The notes under the pieces are model-generated. The model was given only the letters and a program-made list of their open reading frames with translations. It was not told where the DNA came from and did no database searches. A stretch of DNA of 64,000 bases from Tuctoria greenei (lineage: Eukaryota; Streptophyta; Magnoliopsida; Poales; Poaceae): the NCBI GenBank assembly GCA_036927565.1, contig JAYESD010000003.1:188251499-188315498 (forward strand). The letters are read 5' to 3'. Below, piece by piece: positions 21,604 through 32,659 of the stretch. Both the position numbers and the translations under genes were made by a program. How positions within the stretch are numbered: position 1 is the stretch's first letter; the number at the start of each line of letters is the position of its first letter.

Positions 21604-23330
21604 GGAATTTTGCCTTTTTAAAGGACCCACATTTAATCAAGAATATTAATTAAGAAGAAGTAAATATCTTCACAGGCAGTTGGTACTTAATAAGCGTCAA
21701 GGAAGATTTTTATCTCAGTCAGTTATTACTTACCAACCGCCTGAGATAATGCGTGATACTGTTCTTCAGTTTCCTTATCCCTTGCTTCTTTTTTATTTAG
21801 ATTCCAATATAAATACTCAAACATGTTTAGATTTTGCAAATCGTGTCCAAATTATATGATTCTTTCTTCTACATTTGTATAAATTAACATCTACCACCTG
21901 AACAAAAAATTTTAAAACTTGTATAGTTGACATTGTAATGTTTTGGTAAATATCAAATTAATTTCTACTCACATATTATTCACGTTTGTGTATCTCGTAA
22001 AAAAAAAGATCCTTCACTCAAATTTGTTTGTATGAACATATTTGTATCATTTATACATGTATGAATTTTGTTAATTTTTTTAAAAGCATTCCAACATGTC
22101 AAACTTCAAATTATCTATCATTCTAACTAAATGCTCATATACATATGAGGCATTCATCAAATTATGAACACACATTGATTCAAAAAAATTTAAAAAAATC
22201 TGAAAAAATTCATAGAGGTTGGTATGATGAGTAAAAATGTCCACTAAAAAAATAAATGAAAAAGGCATTATATTCATCAAGATAGAAAAATGAATAATAT
22301 CATTTGTTGTATGTTTTTTATGTTCTGACCGATTTCAAAAGATTTATGAAGTGAAATTTAATGGTAACCTTTACTTATCAATAATATTACAAGAAAGTGG
22401 AATTTTTCCTTTTTAAAGGACCCACATTTAATCAACAATATTAATTTAGAAGAAGTAAATATCTTCACAGGCGGTTGGTACTTAATAACTGTCAAGGAAG
22501 ATTTTTATCTCAGTCAGTTATTACTTACCAACTGCCTCAGATAATGCCCGATACTGTTCTTCAGTTTCCTTATCCCTTGCTTCTTTTTTATTTAGATTCC
22601 AATATAAATACATAAACATGTTTAGATTCTGCAAATTGTGTCCAAATTATATGGTTCTTTCTTCTACATTTGTATAAAATTAACATCTACCACCTAAACA
22701 AAAAATTTTAAAACTTGTATAGCTGACATTGTAATGTTTTGGTAAATATCAAATTAATTTCTACTCACATATTATTCACATTTGTGTCTCTCATAAAAAA
22801 AAGATCCTTCACTCAATTTTTTTTGTATGAACATATTTGTATCATTTATACATGTATGAATTTTGTTAATTTTTTTAAAAGCATTCCAACATGTCAAACT
22901 ACAAATTATCCATCATTCTAACTAAATGCTCATATACATATGAGGCATTCATCAAATTATGAACACACATTGATTCAAAAAAAGTTTAAAAAATCCGAAA
23001 AAAATCATAGAAGTTGGTATGATGAGTAAAAATGTCCACTGAAAAATAAATGAAAAAGGCATTATATTCATCAAGATAGAAAAATGAAAAATATCATTTG
23101 TTGTATGTTTTTTATGTTCTGACCGATTTCAGAAGATTTATGAAGTGAAATTTAATGGTAACCTTTACTTATCAATAATATTACAAGAAAGTGGAATTTT
23201 GCCTTTTTAAAGGACCCACATTTAATCAGGAATATTAATTAAGAAGAAGTAAATATCTTCACAGGTGGTTGGTACTCAATAACATTCTGAGATGTTCATC
23301 TTAGTTGGGTATTACTTACCAACCGCCTGA
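21604..23330. repeat. Tandem repeat of about 795 bp, two full copies and a third start
   Basis: Copies begin at 21604, 22399 and 23193 with GGAATTTT..CCTTTTTAAAGG and run through CACATTTAATCA, GAAGAAGTAAATATCTTC, the motif ACTTACCAACCGCCTGAGAT, and a long AT-rich part ending AATATTACAAGAAAGTGG. Spacing is 795 and 794. The third copy breaks off after its GAGATAATCTTC motif. A separate partial copy lies at 24245-24620. No coding potential is visible. Confidence 0.9.
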
Positions 23331-23631
23331 GATAATCTTCTTCTCAGACGAGTTTGAATTACCAACCGCCTAAAATAATTACCTTATGCTACCCGAGTCT
23401 GAGGAACACAATGAACACATTACACATTCATTCATTCACACAGTTGAAGAACACACAAAATACTCATTCATTAACAATATTCAATCACGCATGTCACAAA
23501 AGAACACAAGATACACAAGTAATATTCAGTCACATAGATGAACAAAGATAGATTTCATTCATTAACAATATTTACAAAACAGAAGCAACTAAAAACAACA
23601 AAGAAAAACTAATTAAATCCTACTCCTACTC

Positions 23632-24023
23632 CTACTCCTCTTCCTCCTCCTCGTCCTCCGGCGCCGGTGCAATAGGGGCCGGTTGCACCGGCTGCACCAG
23701 CGGTGCAACCCCGAGGTTGCTAGCCGTCGCCTCCACCTGCGTTCTGCGGCCCTCGGGGCCAAGAATCTAGGCCATCGTCACGAACAGAATGTCGACACGA
23801 TCAGCCACCCCCGTAAGGTCGTAGAGGTAGTGGCCGATTGTACCCATTCCAGTATACTCTGGAAGGTACCCAGCCCCAAGGCACTCATGGCGCGAGACAT
23901 ATTGTTGTACGCCTCTCGCGCCATGAGGAGGTGCTGCTAGGTGTTGAACCTCTTTGGGGAGGTGCAACATAGTTTCTTGCAAGGTGGCTCCTTCGGAGGG
24001 CTTGGCGGCCGAAGGTCGTCCAT
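23632..24023 (-). pseudogene. Degenerate inverted copy of the acidic accessory gene
   Basis: Read on the - strand from ATG 24023 it encodes PPSPPKEPPCKKLCCTSPKR, then LLMAREAYNNMSRAMSALGL and, after a one-base deletion, HYLYDLTGVADRVDI, ending in a Glu-rich tail at TAG 23632-23634. This matches the gene at 29957-30583 (PPSPPRQPPYERICCSSPKR, LYALTGVADRLDI) in the opposite orientation. It is broken by a TAG after the SPKR motif, by the deletion, and by a TAG after VTMA. The two copies face away from each other around the Ulp1 gene. Confidence 0.8.
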
Positions 24024-24244
24024 AGTGGTGTTGGGTCGTCGAAGCGGAGGAAGACGAAGAAAAGAAGAGGATTCAAATTGAGCGACGCGCTTGTGGAGAA
24101 CTAACGGGTGATAGCGCGTCTTTAAGGCCGCGCCGAGTGGAAGATGGAGCAGTTGGTTTATCGCACATTGAAAGGTCGCACCTCAGGGAAATGAAAGGTC
24201 GCGCACGGTCTTCGACACGTCTTCACAAGAGGTTGGTGAGGGGT

Positions 24245-24620
24245 CTTTATGTAGGCGTTCGTCAAATTATGAACACACATTGATTCAAAAAAATTTAAAA
24301 AAATCTATAAAAGATTAATAGAGGTTGGTATGATGAGTAAAAATGTCCACTGAAAAAATAAATGAAAAAAGCATTATATTCATCAAGGTAGAAAAATGAA
24401 AAATAGCATTTGTTGTATGATTTTTATGTTCTGACCAATTTCAAATTATTTATGAAGTGAAATTTAATGGTAACCTTTACATATCAATAATATTACAAGA
24501 AAGTGGAATTTTTCCTTTTTAAAAGACCCACATTTAATCAAGAATATTAATTAAGAAGAAGTAAATATCTTCATAGACGGTTGGTACTTAATAACCGCCT
24601 GAGAAGATGTTTATCTCGGA
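24245..24620. repeat. Partial fourth copy of the 795-bp repeat
   Basis: It begins mid-unit (TTCGTCAAATTATGAACAC) and runs through the unit end (AAGTGGAATT at 24501-24510) into the start of a new unit. Together with 21604-23330 it brackets the inverted accessory gene, so that gene with its flanks looks inserted into, or duplicated within, the array. Confidence 0.85.
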
Positions 24621-24740
24621 TGTTACTAAACAACCGCCTAAGATAATTTTATCTTCTCAGGCGGTTGGTAAGTAAAACCCGCCTGAGGTAACAATCTTCT
24701 CAGACGGTCGGTACTTAAAATCCACCTGAGAAAATTGGAG
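24560..24740. repeat. Cluster of inverted GGCGGTTGGTA / ACCGCCTGAGA motifs
   Basis: At least five direct or inverted copies of a motif close to CTCAGGCGGTTGGTAAGTAA lie within 180 bases, directly upstream of the TATA box of the Ulp1 gene. The same motif appears once per 795-bp unit and again near 29181-29295 and 39691-39800. It looks like an internal binding-site cluster of a second CACTA-like type. Confidence 0.75.
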
Positions 24741-24750
24741 TTTATATATA
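24741..24750 (+). promoter_or_regulatory. TATA-like box upstream of the Ulp1 fusion gene
   Basis: TTTATATATA followed by CCCTCGG, about 525 bases before the start codon at 25274. The leader contains two similar CGTCACTTCCAGGTA-type stretches. Confidence 0.5.
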
Positions 24751-25273
24751 CCCTCGGCATCCAATTGTTCGCCCTCGTCACTTCCAGGTAGGCCGCCGAG
24801 CTTTGTCGTCGCTGCCGAGCTTCGTCGTAGTCACTTCCAGGTACGCCCTCATCGCTGAAAAAGAGTGTCTCTTCTCGCCTGCAGCTATCTCGCCTCGCCT
24901 CACCTCACCATCCAAATCCAAGTACCACACTTTGCGATTCTTGATACTAGAAAAAGGCTAGAGGATTTGCTTTTTGTCCTTTGCTTGATCAGTTATAGGT
25001 CCGGAGCTAGGCGCCGCCTAGTAAACCTCAAGAACGTGGTCACCACTCTGAATGAAGCTAGCCTATTTAGAATAAGAAGATAAAATTGCCATTGCTGGTG
25101 AGCAACTTTAACATGCTTGTCACCCTCGCAATGTATAGGAACATTTTTGTCAGTCGCCTTAAACCCTAGAATGCCTTATCAAATCCTAGAATGCTTCCAT
25201 CTTTTTCTTCAAGCAACACTTCATGTAGAGTTAATATGCCATTTATTAGATTTTTTGTCTTATTAGTTCTAGC

Positions 25274-28200
25274 ATGGAATGCCCTAAGAAGATTGGTCCT
25301 GGTAGTAAAAATAAAGAAGACAATATGGAGTTTACTGACTCCAGCAGTTCAGGCTCCTATCACAGTCCATCAGGTCCTTTTCCGAATATAAAAATTAAGA
25401 AGACTTCAGTGGATCTAGACTCGGAATATGGTCCTGCTGACGAGGTATGGATCATGAATCTTAACTTGAGCTGTTCAAGTTGATGTTGGTTGTCAAGTAT
25501 ACGAAGTCTTATAATTTTTTTCTACCTAGATTAATCGCGAAGACAATGAGGTGACATCGGCTCCTAAAACCGCAGAAGGTTCTCCAATGGATGAATCCTC
25601 AACTTCACTCAAGCGAAAACGAGGGCAACGAGGTCCCAATAAGGGTCCATTGGACCGCATCATGTACATAACAAGGGTCGGTCCAGGTGGGCTTCCCCAA
25701 GAACCACTGGATTCAGTTACCAAGTACCGTAATGCATGCGGTTTTCTTGTTAGGGAGGTTGTGCCGATCACAACCGAGATTTGGAAGAAATTACCCGAGC
25801 ACACCAAGAATGAGTTGTGGTAAAGGATAAAGAAACAATTCAAGTTCCTGAAAGGCACAGAAGAAGCTGTAAAGAAAGCAACATTGGTCTCTTGTGGCAA
25901 GAAGTTTTGATGCTGGAAGAGTGAAATGAATGCTTATGTTAAGGCCGATAAGGTCCCTAGCCCGAGGAAGATGGGAAAAATCACACAAGCTCAGCTGCAA
26001 GAGTTTGTACGTCAAAAGAGCACACCTGATGCTAAAGCTCTAAGTGCAATTAGGTCAGAGCTTGCAAAAAAGAACAAATACCATCATCGCTTGGGGTCTG
26101 CCGGATATGCCCCCAAAGTCCAGAAATGGAATATGATATTAGACGAAATTACCAGTAAGGGCAATCCTCACCCATTAGAAGGGTGCGATGAGGGAACTCA
26201 ACGCTGGGTCTTTGCTCAGTCAGGTTTGACCAGCAAGGGCAAACTTGAAAAGCCCGACTCTCTGAATGAAGTAGAGGATAAAATGAAAGAAGTAATTGAA
26301 AAGCAACAGATGGGTCTCTTCAAGCCGAAGAGGGAGAATGACCAACTTACCGCTATCATAGGAAACCCTGAACACAGCGGATGGGTTCGAGCGGTCTCCT
26401 CTCAAATGTCTTGGCTAGATGGTTTTCCTAAAGATAAAGACACATATAGAAGACGTGAGAAGTTTAAGAAAACACATGATGAAACGATTGCTCAAAAGGT
26501 CAAAGAAAATATGCAAGAAATAATGGAACAACTTAGACAATTGGGACAATTAGTGGCACCGAGTACAGTGATGGTTCTTGTGCAAAAGGAGCAATTAGTA
26601 TCTCCAACTGCCTACCCTAGCAGTGTTGGTTCCATGCCAGGCTCAGGGTCAACCCATAAGTTCTCTGTCGATGATATTGCTAACGACAAATCTTGTCGTC
26701 TTCTTGTCCCGATAGGCAGAGCAGGGAATAAAACTAAACAGGTTGCAACTGCTATGGCAAAGCCTGATCGTGACTTCAACGGGAGTCCACTTCCGTTGTA
26801 TTATGCTGTGGTGCAAGTTCTTTAGATCATTGATAATGATTATGAAGATTTTGAAATAGACCACATCACACCTGAGGGGATCGCGACTCTGGGGCAGGCT
26901 GTCAACCAATTAATCCTTTGGCACTGACGCGATATCATGTTGGACGATGAGCCAATTTCTAGCCCCGTCGCATCTCCAAATACTGCAAACCCATCTTCTA
27001 AGGCAAAAGTGCATGAAGATCCACTCCCAGTCTAGGAAGATCCACTCCCCCTATGTCTCAGCATGGATGATATCCAAGAGCAACAAGTTGGACAACAGCT
27101 TCAAGCAGTACCAGAGCAAGCTGTTGCTAGTAAAGAGCAACCAGTTGAGCAACAGCTTGAAGTAGTACTAGAGCCAACTACTGGGAGTAAAGAGCAATTA
27201 GTTGAACAACAGGTTCAACAACAAGCCAGTGTCCAACTTCTGACGACTACTCCTTGATCATCAGTGCCTATCAAAGTTACCTCATATGAAAATAAGAAAC
27301 CTTCATTAGAAGTGTCAAAATATATGGAAACTATGAAGGAAAATATTATAAAATCGAGTGCATCTCGTTCTTCTCATGAGCCATCATTAGGAGATATCGA
27401 GGAGTTGGAAGAAGACGGTGTCATGTATAATCGGCGAACGGCTTTAGTTAAACCAGGAGTTCCAATATACAAGCTTGAGGATGTTCCTCCTGAATTTAAG
27501 AATGGGAAGCCGTTCATGACATCTGTACGACTTAGCAAACAACCCGTCCAGCTCAGAAGAATGCATGAGTGGTACATCCTTGCCAGCACAAAATATGGTC
27601 TTAATTGCGTCACATTTTGTATTCCAAAAGAAGCATTCTGGAGCACTAGAGTGGATAGACGAGTCATTTTATTTGAAGAGCTGCATGCACTTTTCCATCG
27701 GGGCATGCTCGAAATCAACCTACTGCTCCTTGGTGCTTGTAAGTGCTCTAATATTTTGTATTTGCTTTTCTTACTACACGCATATGCATTTCATGAGATT
27801 ATAACAATTTTGGAATTCTACAATAGGATGCAATACATGGATAATGAAAAGTTGGAGCGCAAGACAGGTATCCTTGACCCTACTAGGATTGCAAAGATGC
27901 TATTCGACGTCCAGGCGGATCAAGACTCAGCACAGTTCAAACACATGAAAAGAAAAGATTTTGAAAAAGCAATCGCAAAACTTAAGAAGGATAAAAGGAC
28001 AGAAGTTGCAGCTTACATAGGACATGCGATGTTTAACTTTGTCAAAGACGGCAAGGACCTCGTAAAGGCTCCGTACTACTTCGAGTAAGTTCGACACATG
28101 ACATTGAAATAGCAATTATTGGTAATTGTTAACATGTGTGTTTGTATGTTTGCAGTAATCACTACATAATGATCTTCATCAAGCCCACGCAGGGAATGAC

Positions 28201-28990
28201 AACAGACTTGGACTCGGTCGATTTCTCACCAGATAGTTACAAAGATTTCCTTCCATTTTGAAATCGTGCGTTTATTCAATAATTTTAATTTATGCACATT
28301 TGGAATGTGTTGACAAGTTTTATATGACATTTCTTGTATTACAACGCTTGGTGATTTTACGCGGAATGGCTTGGCGGTGAGAGACCTTCCAATACGAATG
28401 CATTGGACATTAAAACGTATTATGCTTGTCCGAAGCAGCCTGCTGGGAGTGTCTTATGCGGGTATTATGTATGCGAGCATCTTCGGACCGCCGACGTATA
28501 TAGAGTGAATCGTGAGGATGTAAGTTATCCTTAATGTCGATACCTTATTTTCTTACTTTCGTGTTTCATTTTCATTGTAACTAGCATAGTTTAATACTTA
28601 TATTCTCTGTTGTTCAATATTACCAGAAACATTATTTTAATATTTTGATTCCAACATCAAAATTCAATTGCTCATAGTACAACTGTTCCAAAAATACCAA
28701 ATAAATTCCTGTATACTCTCACTTTGATATATACTTTGAGATTGTTCAAACCAATACATTCTGAACCTTGTTATGTGTTATATTGCAGCACACGAAGAAT
28801 CTGAACAAAGAATTGCCGGTTTGTAGAAGTATTCCTAGTGGAGGAGCCGACAGGATTGCTGCTGAACTCTGTCAATTCATTCGTCACAAAATTTTGCACA
28901 AAAGAGGGGAGTTCTTTGATGAGGATGGTGCAGCAGCTGATGTGCCATAACTTTGCGACTATGCCAATAGAAACAGTTTTTAGTGAAAAC
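25274..28990 (+). pseudogene. CACTA second gene: basic N-terminal region fused to a Ulp1-type (C48-like) cysteine protease, copy 1
   Basis: Exon 1 is 25274-25444 (MECPKKIGPGSK). Exon 2 starts at 25530 and holds a Lys/Arg-rich segment (SLKRKRGQRGPNKGPLD), KYRNACGFLVREVVPI and a long helical part, then SRSSHEPSLGDIEELEE. Further exons are about 27827-28084, 28156-28265, 28345-28519 and 28789 onward. The protease part has His in NHYIMIFIKP, Asp in LDSVDFS, and Gln and Cys in KQPAGSVLCGYYVCEHL. Breaks: in-frame stops at 25821, 25908, 26823, 26925, 27033 and 27255, all one C-to-T from Gln or Arg codons; a one-base deletion near 28250; a lost CAG acceptor at 28344; a Trp to stop; and a TAA at 28948-28950. 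The phase across the 27738/27827 intron does not fit and may hide another indel. Role in transposition is unknown. Confidence 0.85.
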
Positions 28991-29611
28991 TTGTAAACAT
29001 TGAGCTGAATTGTATCTGTAACTTGTACATATGTATATTGTTTTAGTGAAATTGACTTCTGTGATGATAATATTGTTGACTTTTGTTCTTTGACGATATT
29101 ATTGATTTTTGTTCTGTGATTATATTAAATTGACCTAGAAATTAGAAATAACAGCAGTAGTACTGCATAGGTTATACCTTATAATAGGCGGTTATTAACC
29201 AATGGCTAGGCATGTCTGTGAAAAACAATAATCAAAGATGGCTAGATACAAGTAAAGAACCATCTATGATAACCTAATTATCTCAGGCGGTTACTGTTAT
29301 GGTAGAAACCGGCTGCGGTAAAAGGTCTTCACAGAGGAACAATGACATTGAGTTCATTAACACAAAACAATACTACTGTACAAAACAAGAAAAACAACAT
29401 CACGAAACAAGAAAACCAACATCACAGACCCTTTCTTCCTCGCGCCGAGGGCGCGCGCACGGCGCCGCCATGGCGGGGCTCGCCGGGCCCGGAGATCTTG
29501 CCGCTGGCCTTTCCAGTGCGCCAAGTAACTGACGCGCCGCACGAGGTCTGCGGAGAAGTTAAGAAGCCGGGGTGCAGGGACGCGTGCGCGACGTTCCACA
29601 TGGATACTGAA
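28991..29611. other. Spacer between the Ulp1 gene and the hairpin
   Basis: AT-rich 3' flank of the Ulp1 gene, then two GGCGGTT motifs (29186, 29285), then a GC-rich segment with GCCGCACGAGGTCTGC at 29536 that recurs at 29782 on the other side of the hairpin. Short ORFs here have no support. Confidence 0.5.
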
Positions 29612-29720
29612 ATCCCCTGCAGTACTGCAGGTGCATTAGAAGTCACTGACATGTGGGTCCCACAGAGCATAGGGCCCACATGTCAGTCACCTCTAATGCA
29701 CCTGTAGTACTGCAGGGGAT
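29612..29720. repeat. 109-bp near-perfect inverted repeat (MITE-like hairpin)
   Basis: The arms at 29612-29661 and 29672-29720 pair with about three mismatches around a 10-base loop. The outer ends are ATCCCCTGCAGTACT and the rc end AGTACTGCAGGGGAT; inner ends are ACATGTGGGTCCC and GGGCCCACATGT. A transcript through it would fold into a long stem. It is repeated at 40125-40233. Confidence 0.9.
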
Positions 29721-29956
29721 TCGGTTCCACAAGAGAGATGGAAGGATCTCTAAAGATCATCTTCCACAGTGGTTTAATTGTGCCGCACGAGGTCTGCAAA
29801 GAGTTCAATGCGCGGGAAACGAACTGCTCCCTCGTCTACTCTGCACAGACCATATAGGCGCGTCGTCGGTTCGGTACAAGTACAAAACTTCTGCACTCCT
29901 TTCTTCTTCTTCCATCGTTCCACCTCCTAGCCTGGCGCCGACGAACCACCATAGCC

Positions 29957-30403
29957 ATGGCCAACCTTCCTCCTCCTAGCCCGCCGAGGCAGCCACCCTA
30001 CGAGCGGATATGCTGCAGCTCCCCCAAGAGGGTGAACGACGACCAGCGCCTCATTATGGCACGAGAGGCGTACAACAGTACGTCTCGGTCCTTGGACGCC
30101 TTGGGTCTTGGTACCCTTCCCATGTTTCTGGGAATGGATACCACCGTCCGCTACCTCTACGCCCTCACGGGTGTGGCCGATCGCCTGGACATCTTGTCCG
30201 GGACGATGGCCCAGGAGCTCGGCGCTGAGGGCCATTGTGCCTTGGTGGCGGCGACGGAGAGGAACTTCCATCACGGCGGGGTTCCACCGCTGCTGCAGCC
30301 GGAGCCACTGGTGCAGCCGGAGCAATCGACTCAGCCGGAGCAGCCGGCCCACTCTCCTGCTGCATCATCGCCGGAAGAGGAGGAGGAGGAGGAGGAGGAG
30401 GAG

Positions 30404-30445
<42 letters not shown>

Positions 30446-30583
30446 AATGACGATGACGACGACGACGATAACGACAGCGACAACGACGGCGACCACCACC
30501 ACAACGACGACGAGGATGAGGAGGACCGCTTGTCGTGGTTTGAGAAGTTGGGGGAGAGGGAGGAGGAGGCGGGGCCGGCATAG
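29957..30583 (+). CDS. Acidic accessory protein of the CACTA element, copy 1 (unknown function)
   Basis: An intact 208-codon ORF. ATG at 29957 sits in GCCATGG context. The N-terminal 110 residues are ordinary sequence: PPSPPRQPPYERICCSSPKR, LIMAREAYNSTSRSLDALGL, LYALTGVADRLDILSGTMAQ. A Gln/Pro linker (PEPLVQPEQSTQPEQPA) follows, then about ten Glu, then a long Asp run with scattered Asn and His, and a conserved end DRLSWFEKLGEREEEAGPA. I do not recognise the family. Three copies exist in this window, one inverted and decayed (23632-24023) and one made by the tandem duplication (40469-41098). The C-terminal acidic run is encoded by GAG and GAC repeats and varies between copies. It may be a captured host gene or a CACTA accessory factor. 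Confidence 0.65.
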
Positions 30584-31383
30584 TAGTTTTAGGAGTTCTT
30601 GTACATATTTCTTTTGTAGTTTTAGGAGTTCTTGTACATGTTTATCTTCAATTCTGTTCTTGTACATATTTCTTGTGTTTTGTAATATATATGTGTTCAT
30701 TCGTGTCAATGAATACTGGTGTGTTAGAATTTCTGGATTTCAATCAAGTGAATGTGCTCTAAGTTTAGTGATGTGTTAATCTATCACAAGTGAACCGAGC
30801 AAATTGGATAAAAAGAAAAGATCTTAGGGTTTGAAGATCGTCTCGATTTGTAATTGCAAAGCTAAAGGAGACAAACAATGACTTTTAGCGCGTCTCGCAT
30901 AACTTTGTGATCGATGGACATCCGATCTGTCGCCCATCGTTGTCTCCTATTTGGGTTTCTTACGTAGTGTAATTGGTTGATCATGTTTGCGGTCCGTGCA
31001 TGTTAGACATAGCTAGAATTAAAACACCTCGGTCATGTTTAACAACACTAACATGCATGCATATATATATATATATATATATATACCTCAAACCTCGGTA
31101 ATGCGTGCAGGACTAGGCCCATGTTTGCTGCAAGGCGTCCCGTGGCACGGACGCACGGTCACGAAATTGGCTTAGGCGTGTATGGACGGATTTTTTTATA
31201 TAACGAAAAAATTGTTTTTCCCCGCGTGTAAATTTACTCCTAATGGGACACGTCGAGCCGTTGGGACCGAGAGGATGCAAACCGCGGTTTCAAGGAAACC
31301 GGGGCCACCGACCGGTTCATAATTAAGTGCGGTTTCCTCTAGCGTCTGATCATCTCGACACGCCCGCTTAGACGACGACTCGC
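30584..31383. other. 3' flank of the accessory gene and AT microsatellite
   Basis: A direct repeat TAGTTTTAGGAGTTCTTGTA occurs twice in the first 60 bases and suggests 3' untranslated sequence. An (AT)n run of about 25 bases lies at 31061-31085. The duplicate at 41577-41588 is only about half as long. No gene is visible. Confidence 0.6.
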
Positions 31384-31391
31384 TATAAAGG
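31384..31391 (+). promoter_or_regulatory. TATA box of a short outward-facing gene
   Basis: TATAAAGG about 115 bases before ATG 31508, with a C/T-rich leader between them typical of plant promoters. It is conserved at 41888-41895. Confidence 0.55.
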
Positions 31392-31507
31392 CTCACCATC
31401 CTTTTGCTTCTCCGCCGCACCACTCCATAGATCCTAGCCTCTAAACTTCTCCCCCCGCCACCGTCGACCACCTCTCGCTCTTTCTCTGCACCTCCGTCAC
31501 CACACAA

Positions 31508-31720
31508 ATGGGTAGCCCCGCGCCAAAGCGCTCTAGGCCATCGACGTCCTCCGAACCTCCTTCTACGTTTCCATCGCCGCCGGCAATGCCGGTGGAACTG
31601 ATGGCGGCGCCCGCATCTCTGCCCGCGGCGCCTGCACTTCCTCATCCCGATTGGGTTGACCATATTTTTCGCCACGCGTGTGAAATCGTCGCGATACCAT
31701 ACTATACGCCACGGATGTGA
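31508..31720 (+). CDS. Short gene start that runs into the terminal repeats (70 codons), copy 1
   Basis: ATG 31508 follows a plausible TATA box. The peptide starts MGSPAPKRSRPSTSSEPPST, then goes through a Pro/Ala-rich part (PAMPVELMAAP) to LPHPDWVDHIFRH, where it enters the 37-bp repeats and stops at 31718-31720. It looks like the first exon of a gene whose remainder was replaced by the transposon end, or a leader exon. The PKRSRPS part could be a nuclear-localisation signal. Not recognised otherwise. The second copy is at 42012-42224. Confidence 0.4.
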   Translation: MGSPAPKRSRPSTSSEPPSTFPSPPAMPVELMAAPASLPAAPALPHPDWVDHIFRHACEIVAIPYYTPRM

Positions 31721-32520
31721 AATCGTTGCAACACCATACTATTCGCCATGAATGTAAAAATGTTGCCATACCGTACTATTCGCTACGGATGTGAAATCAT
31801 TGCAACACCGTACTATTCGCCGCGAATGTGAAAACGTCGTGATACCATACTATTCGCCACGAGTATGAAATCGACGCGATACCGTACTTATCGCCACAGA
31901 TTTGAAATCATCGCAAATAACGTACTATTCGTCGCAATACGTTAAACCGTTGCAATACCATACTATTTGCCACGAACGTGGAGTCGTTGCAATACTATAC
32001 TTTTTGCCATGAATGTGGCATCGTTGCAACACCATTATTTTTGTTGCAATACGTTAAATCATCGCAATACGTTAAACCATTGCAAAACCATACTATTTGC
32101 TACGAACGTGGAGTCGTCACAATACCATACTTTTTTCCACGAATATGGCATCGTTGCAACACCGTTATTTTCGTTGCAATATGTTAAATCGTCGCAATAC
32201 GTTAAAACGTTGCAATAACATACTATTTGCCATGAACGTGGAGTCGTTGCAATACCATACTTTTTGCCACGAATGTGGCATCGTTGCAACACCATTATTT
32301 TCGTTGCAATACGTTAAATCGTCGCAATACGTTAAACCGTTGCAATACCATACTATTTGCAACGAACGTGGAGTTGTTGCAGTACCATACTTTTTGCCAC
32401 GAATGTGACATCATTGCAACACCGATATTTTCGTTGCAATACATTAAATCAACGCAATATGTTAAACTGTTGCAATACCATATATTTGCCACCAACGTGG
32501 AGTCGTCGCAATACCATACT
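31690..32520 (+). repeat. Right subterminal arrays of the CACTA element: 37-bp units then 130-bp units
   Basis: From 31690 to about 31955, units of 36-38 bp contain TACTATTCGCCACG and GTGAAATCGT. From 31959 a 130-bp unit starting CATACTATTTGCCACGAACG recurs at 32089, 32219, 32349 and 32479. It is itself built from GCCACGAA, TCGTTGCAA and GCAATACGTTAAA words. These words are shared with the left 71-bp array (GCCACGAA, GTTGCA) although unit lengths differ. The array leads directly into the right terminus. Confidence 0.93.
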
Positions 32521-32659
32521 ATTTGCCACGGATGTCAAGTCGTCGCAATAACCTATTGCCACGGCTGTTATTGCCACAAGTCGGAAAAACTATTGCGACG
32601 TTCTATTTCGTTGCGACAACAACCTATCGCGACGAACTTCGACCTATTGCAACGATTTT

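Noticed and set aside
3170..28990. An ordinary host gene with introns
   Set aside because: All recognised exons belong to TNP2, Ulp1-type or accessory genes of the transposon or to retrotransposon genes.
30108..30779. Alternative-frame ORFs rich in Arg/Thr or Pro/His over the acidic gene
   Set aside because: Shadow frames of the GAG/GAC repeats; the chosen frame has the conserved N-terminal and C-terminal ends.
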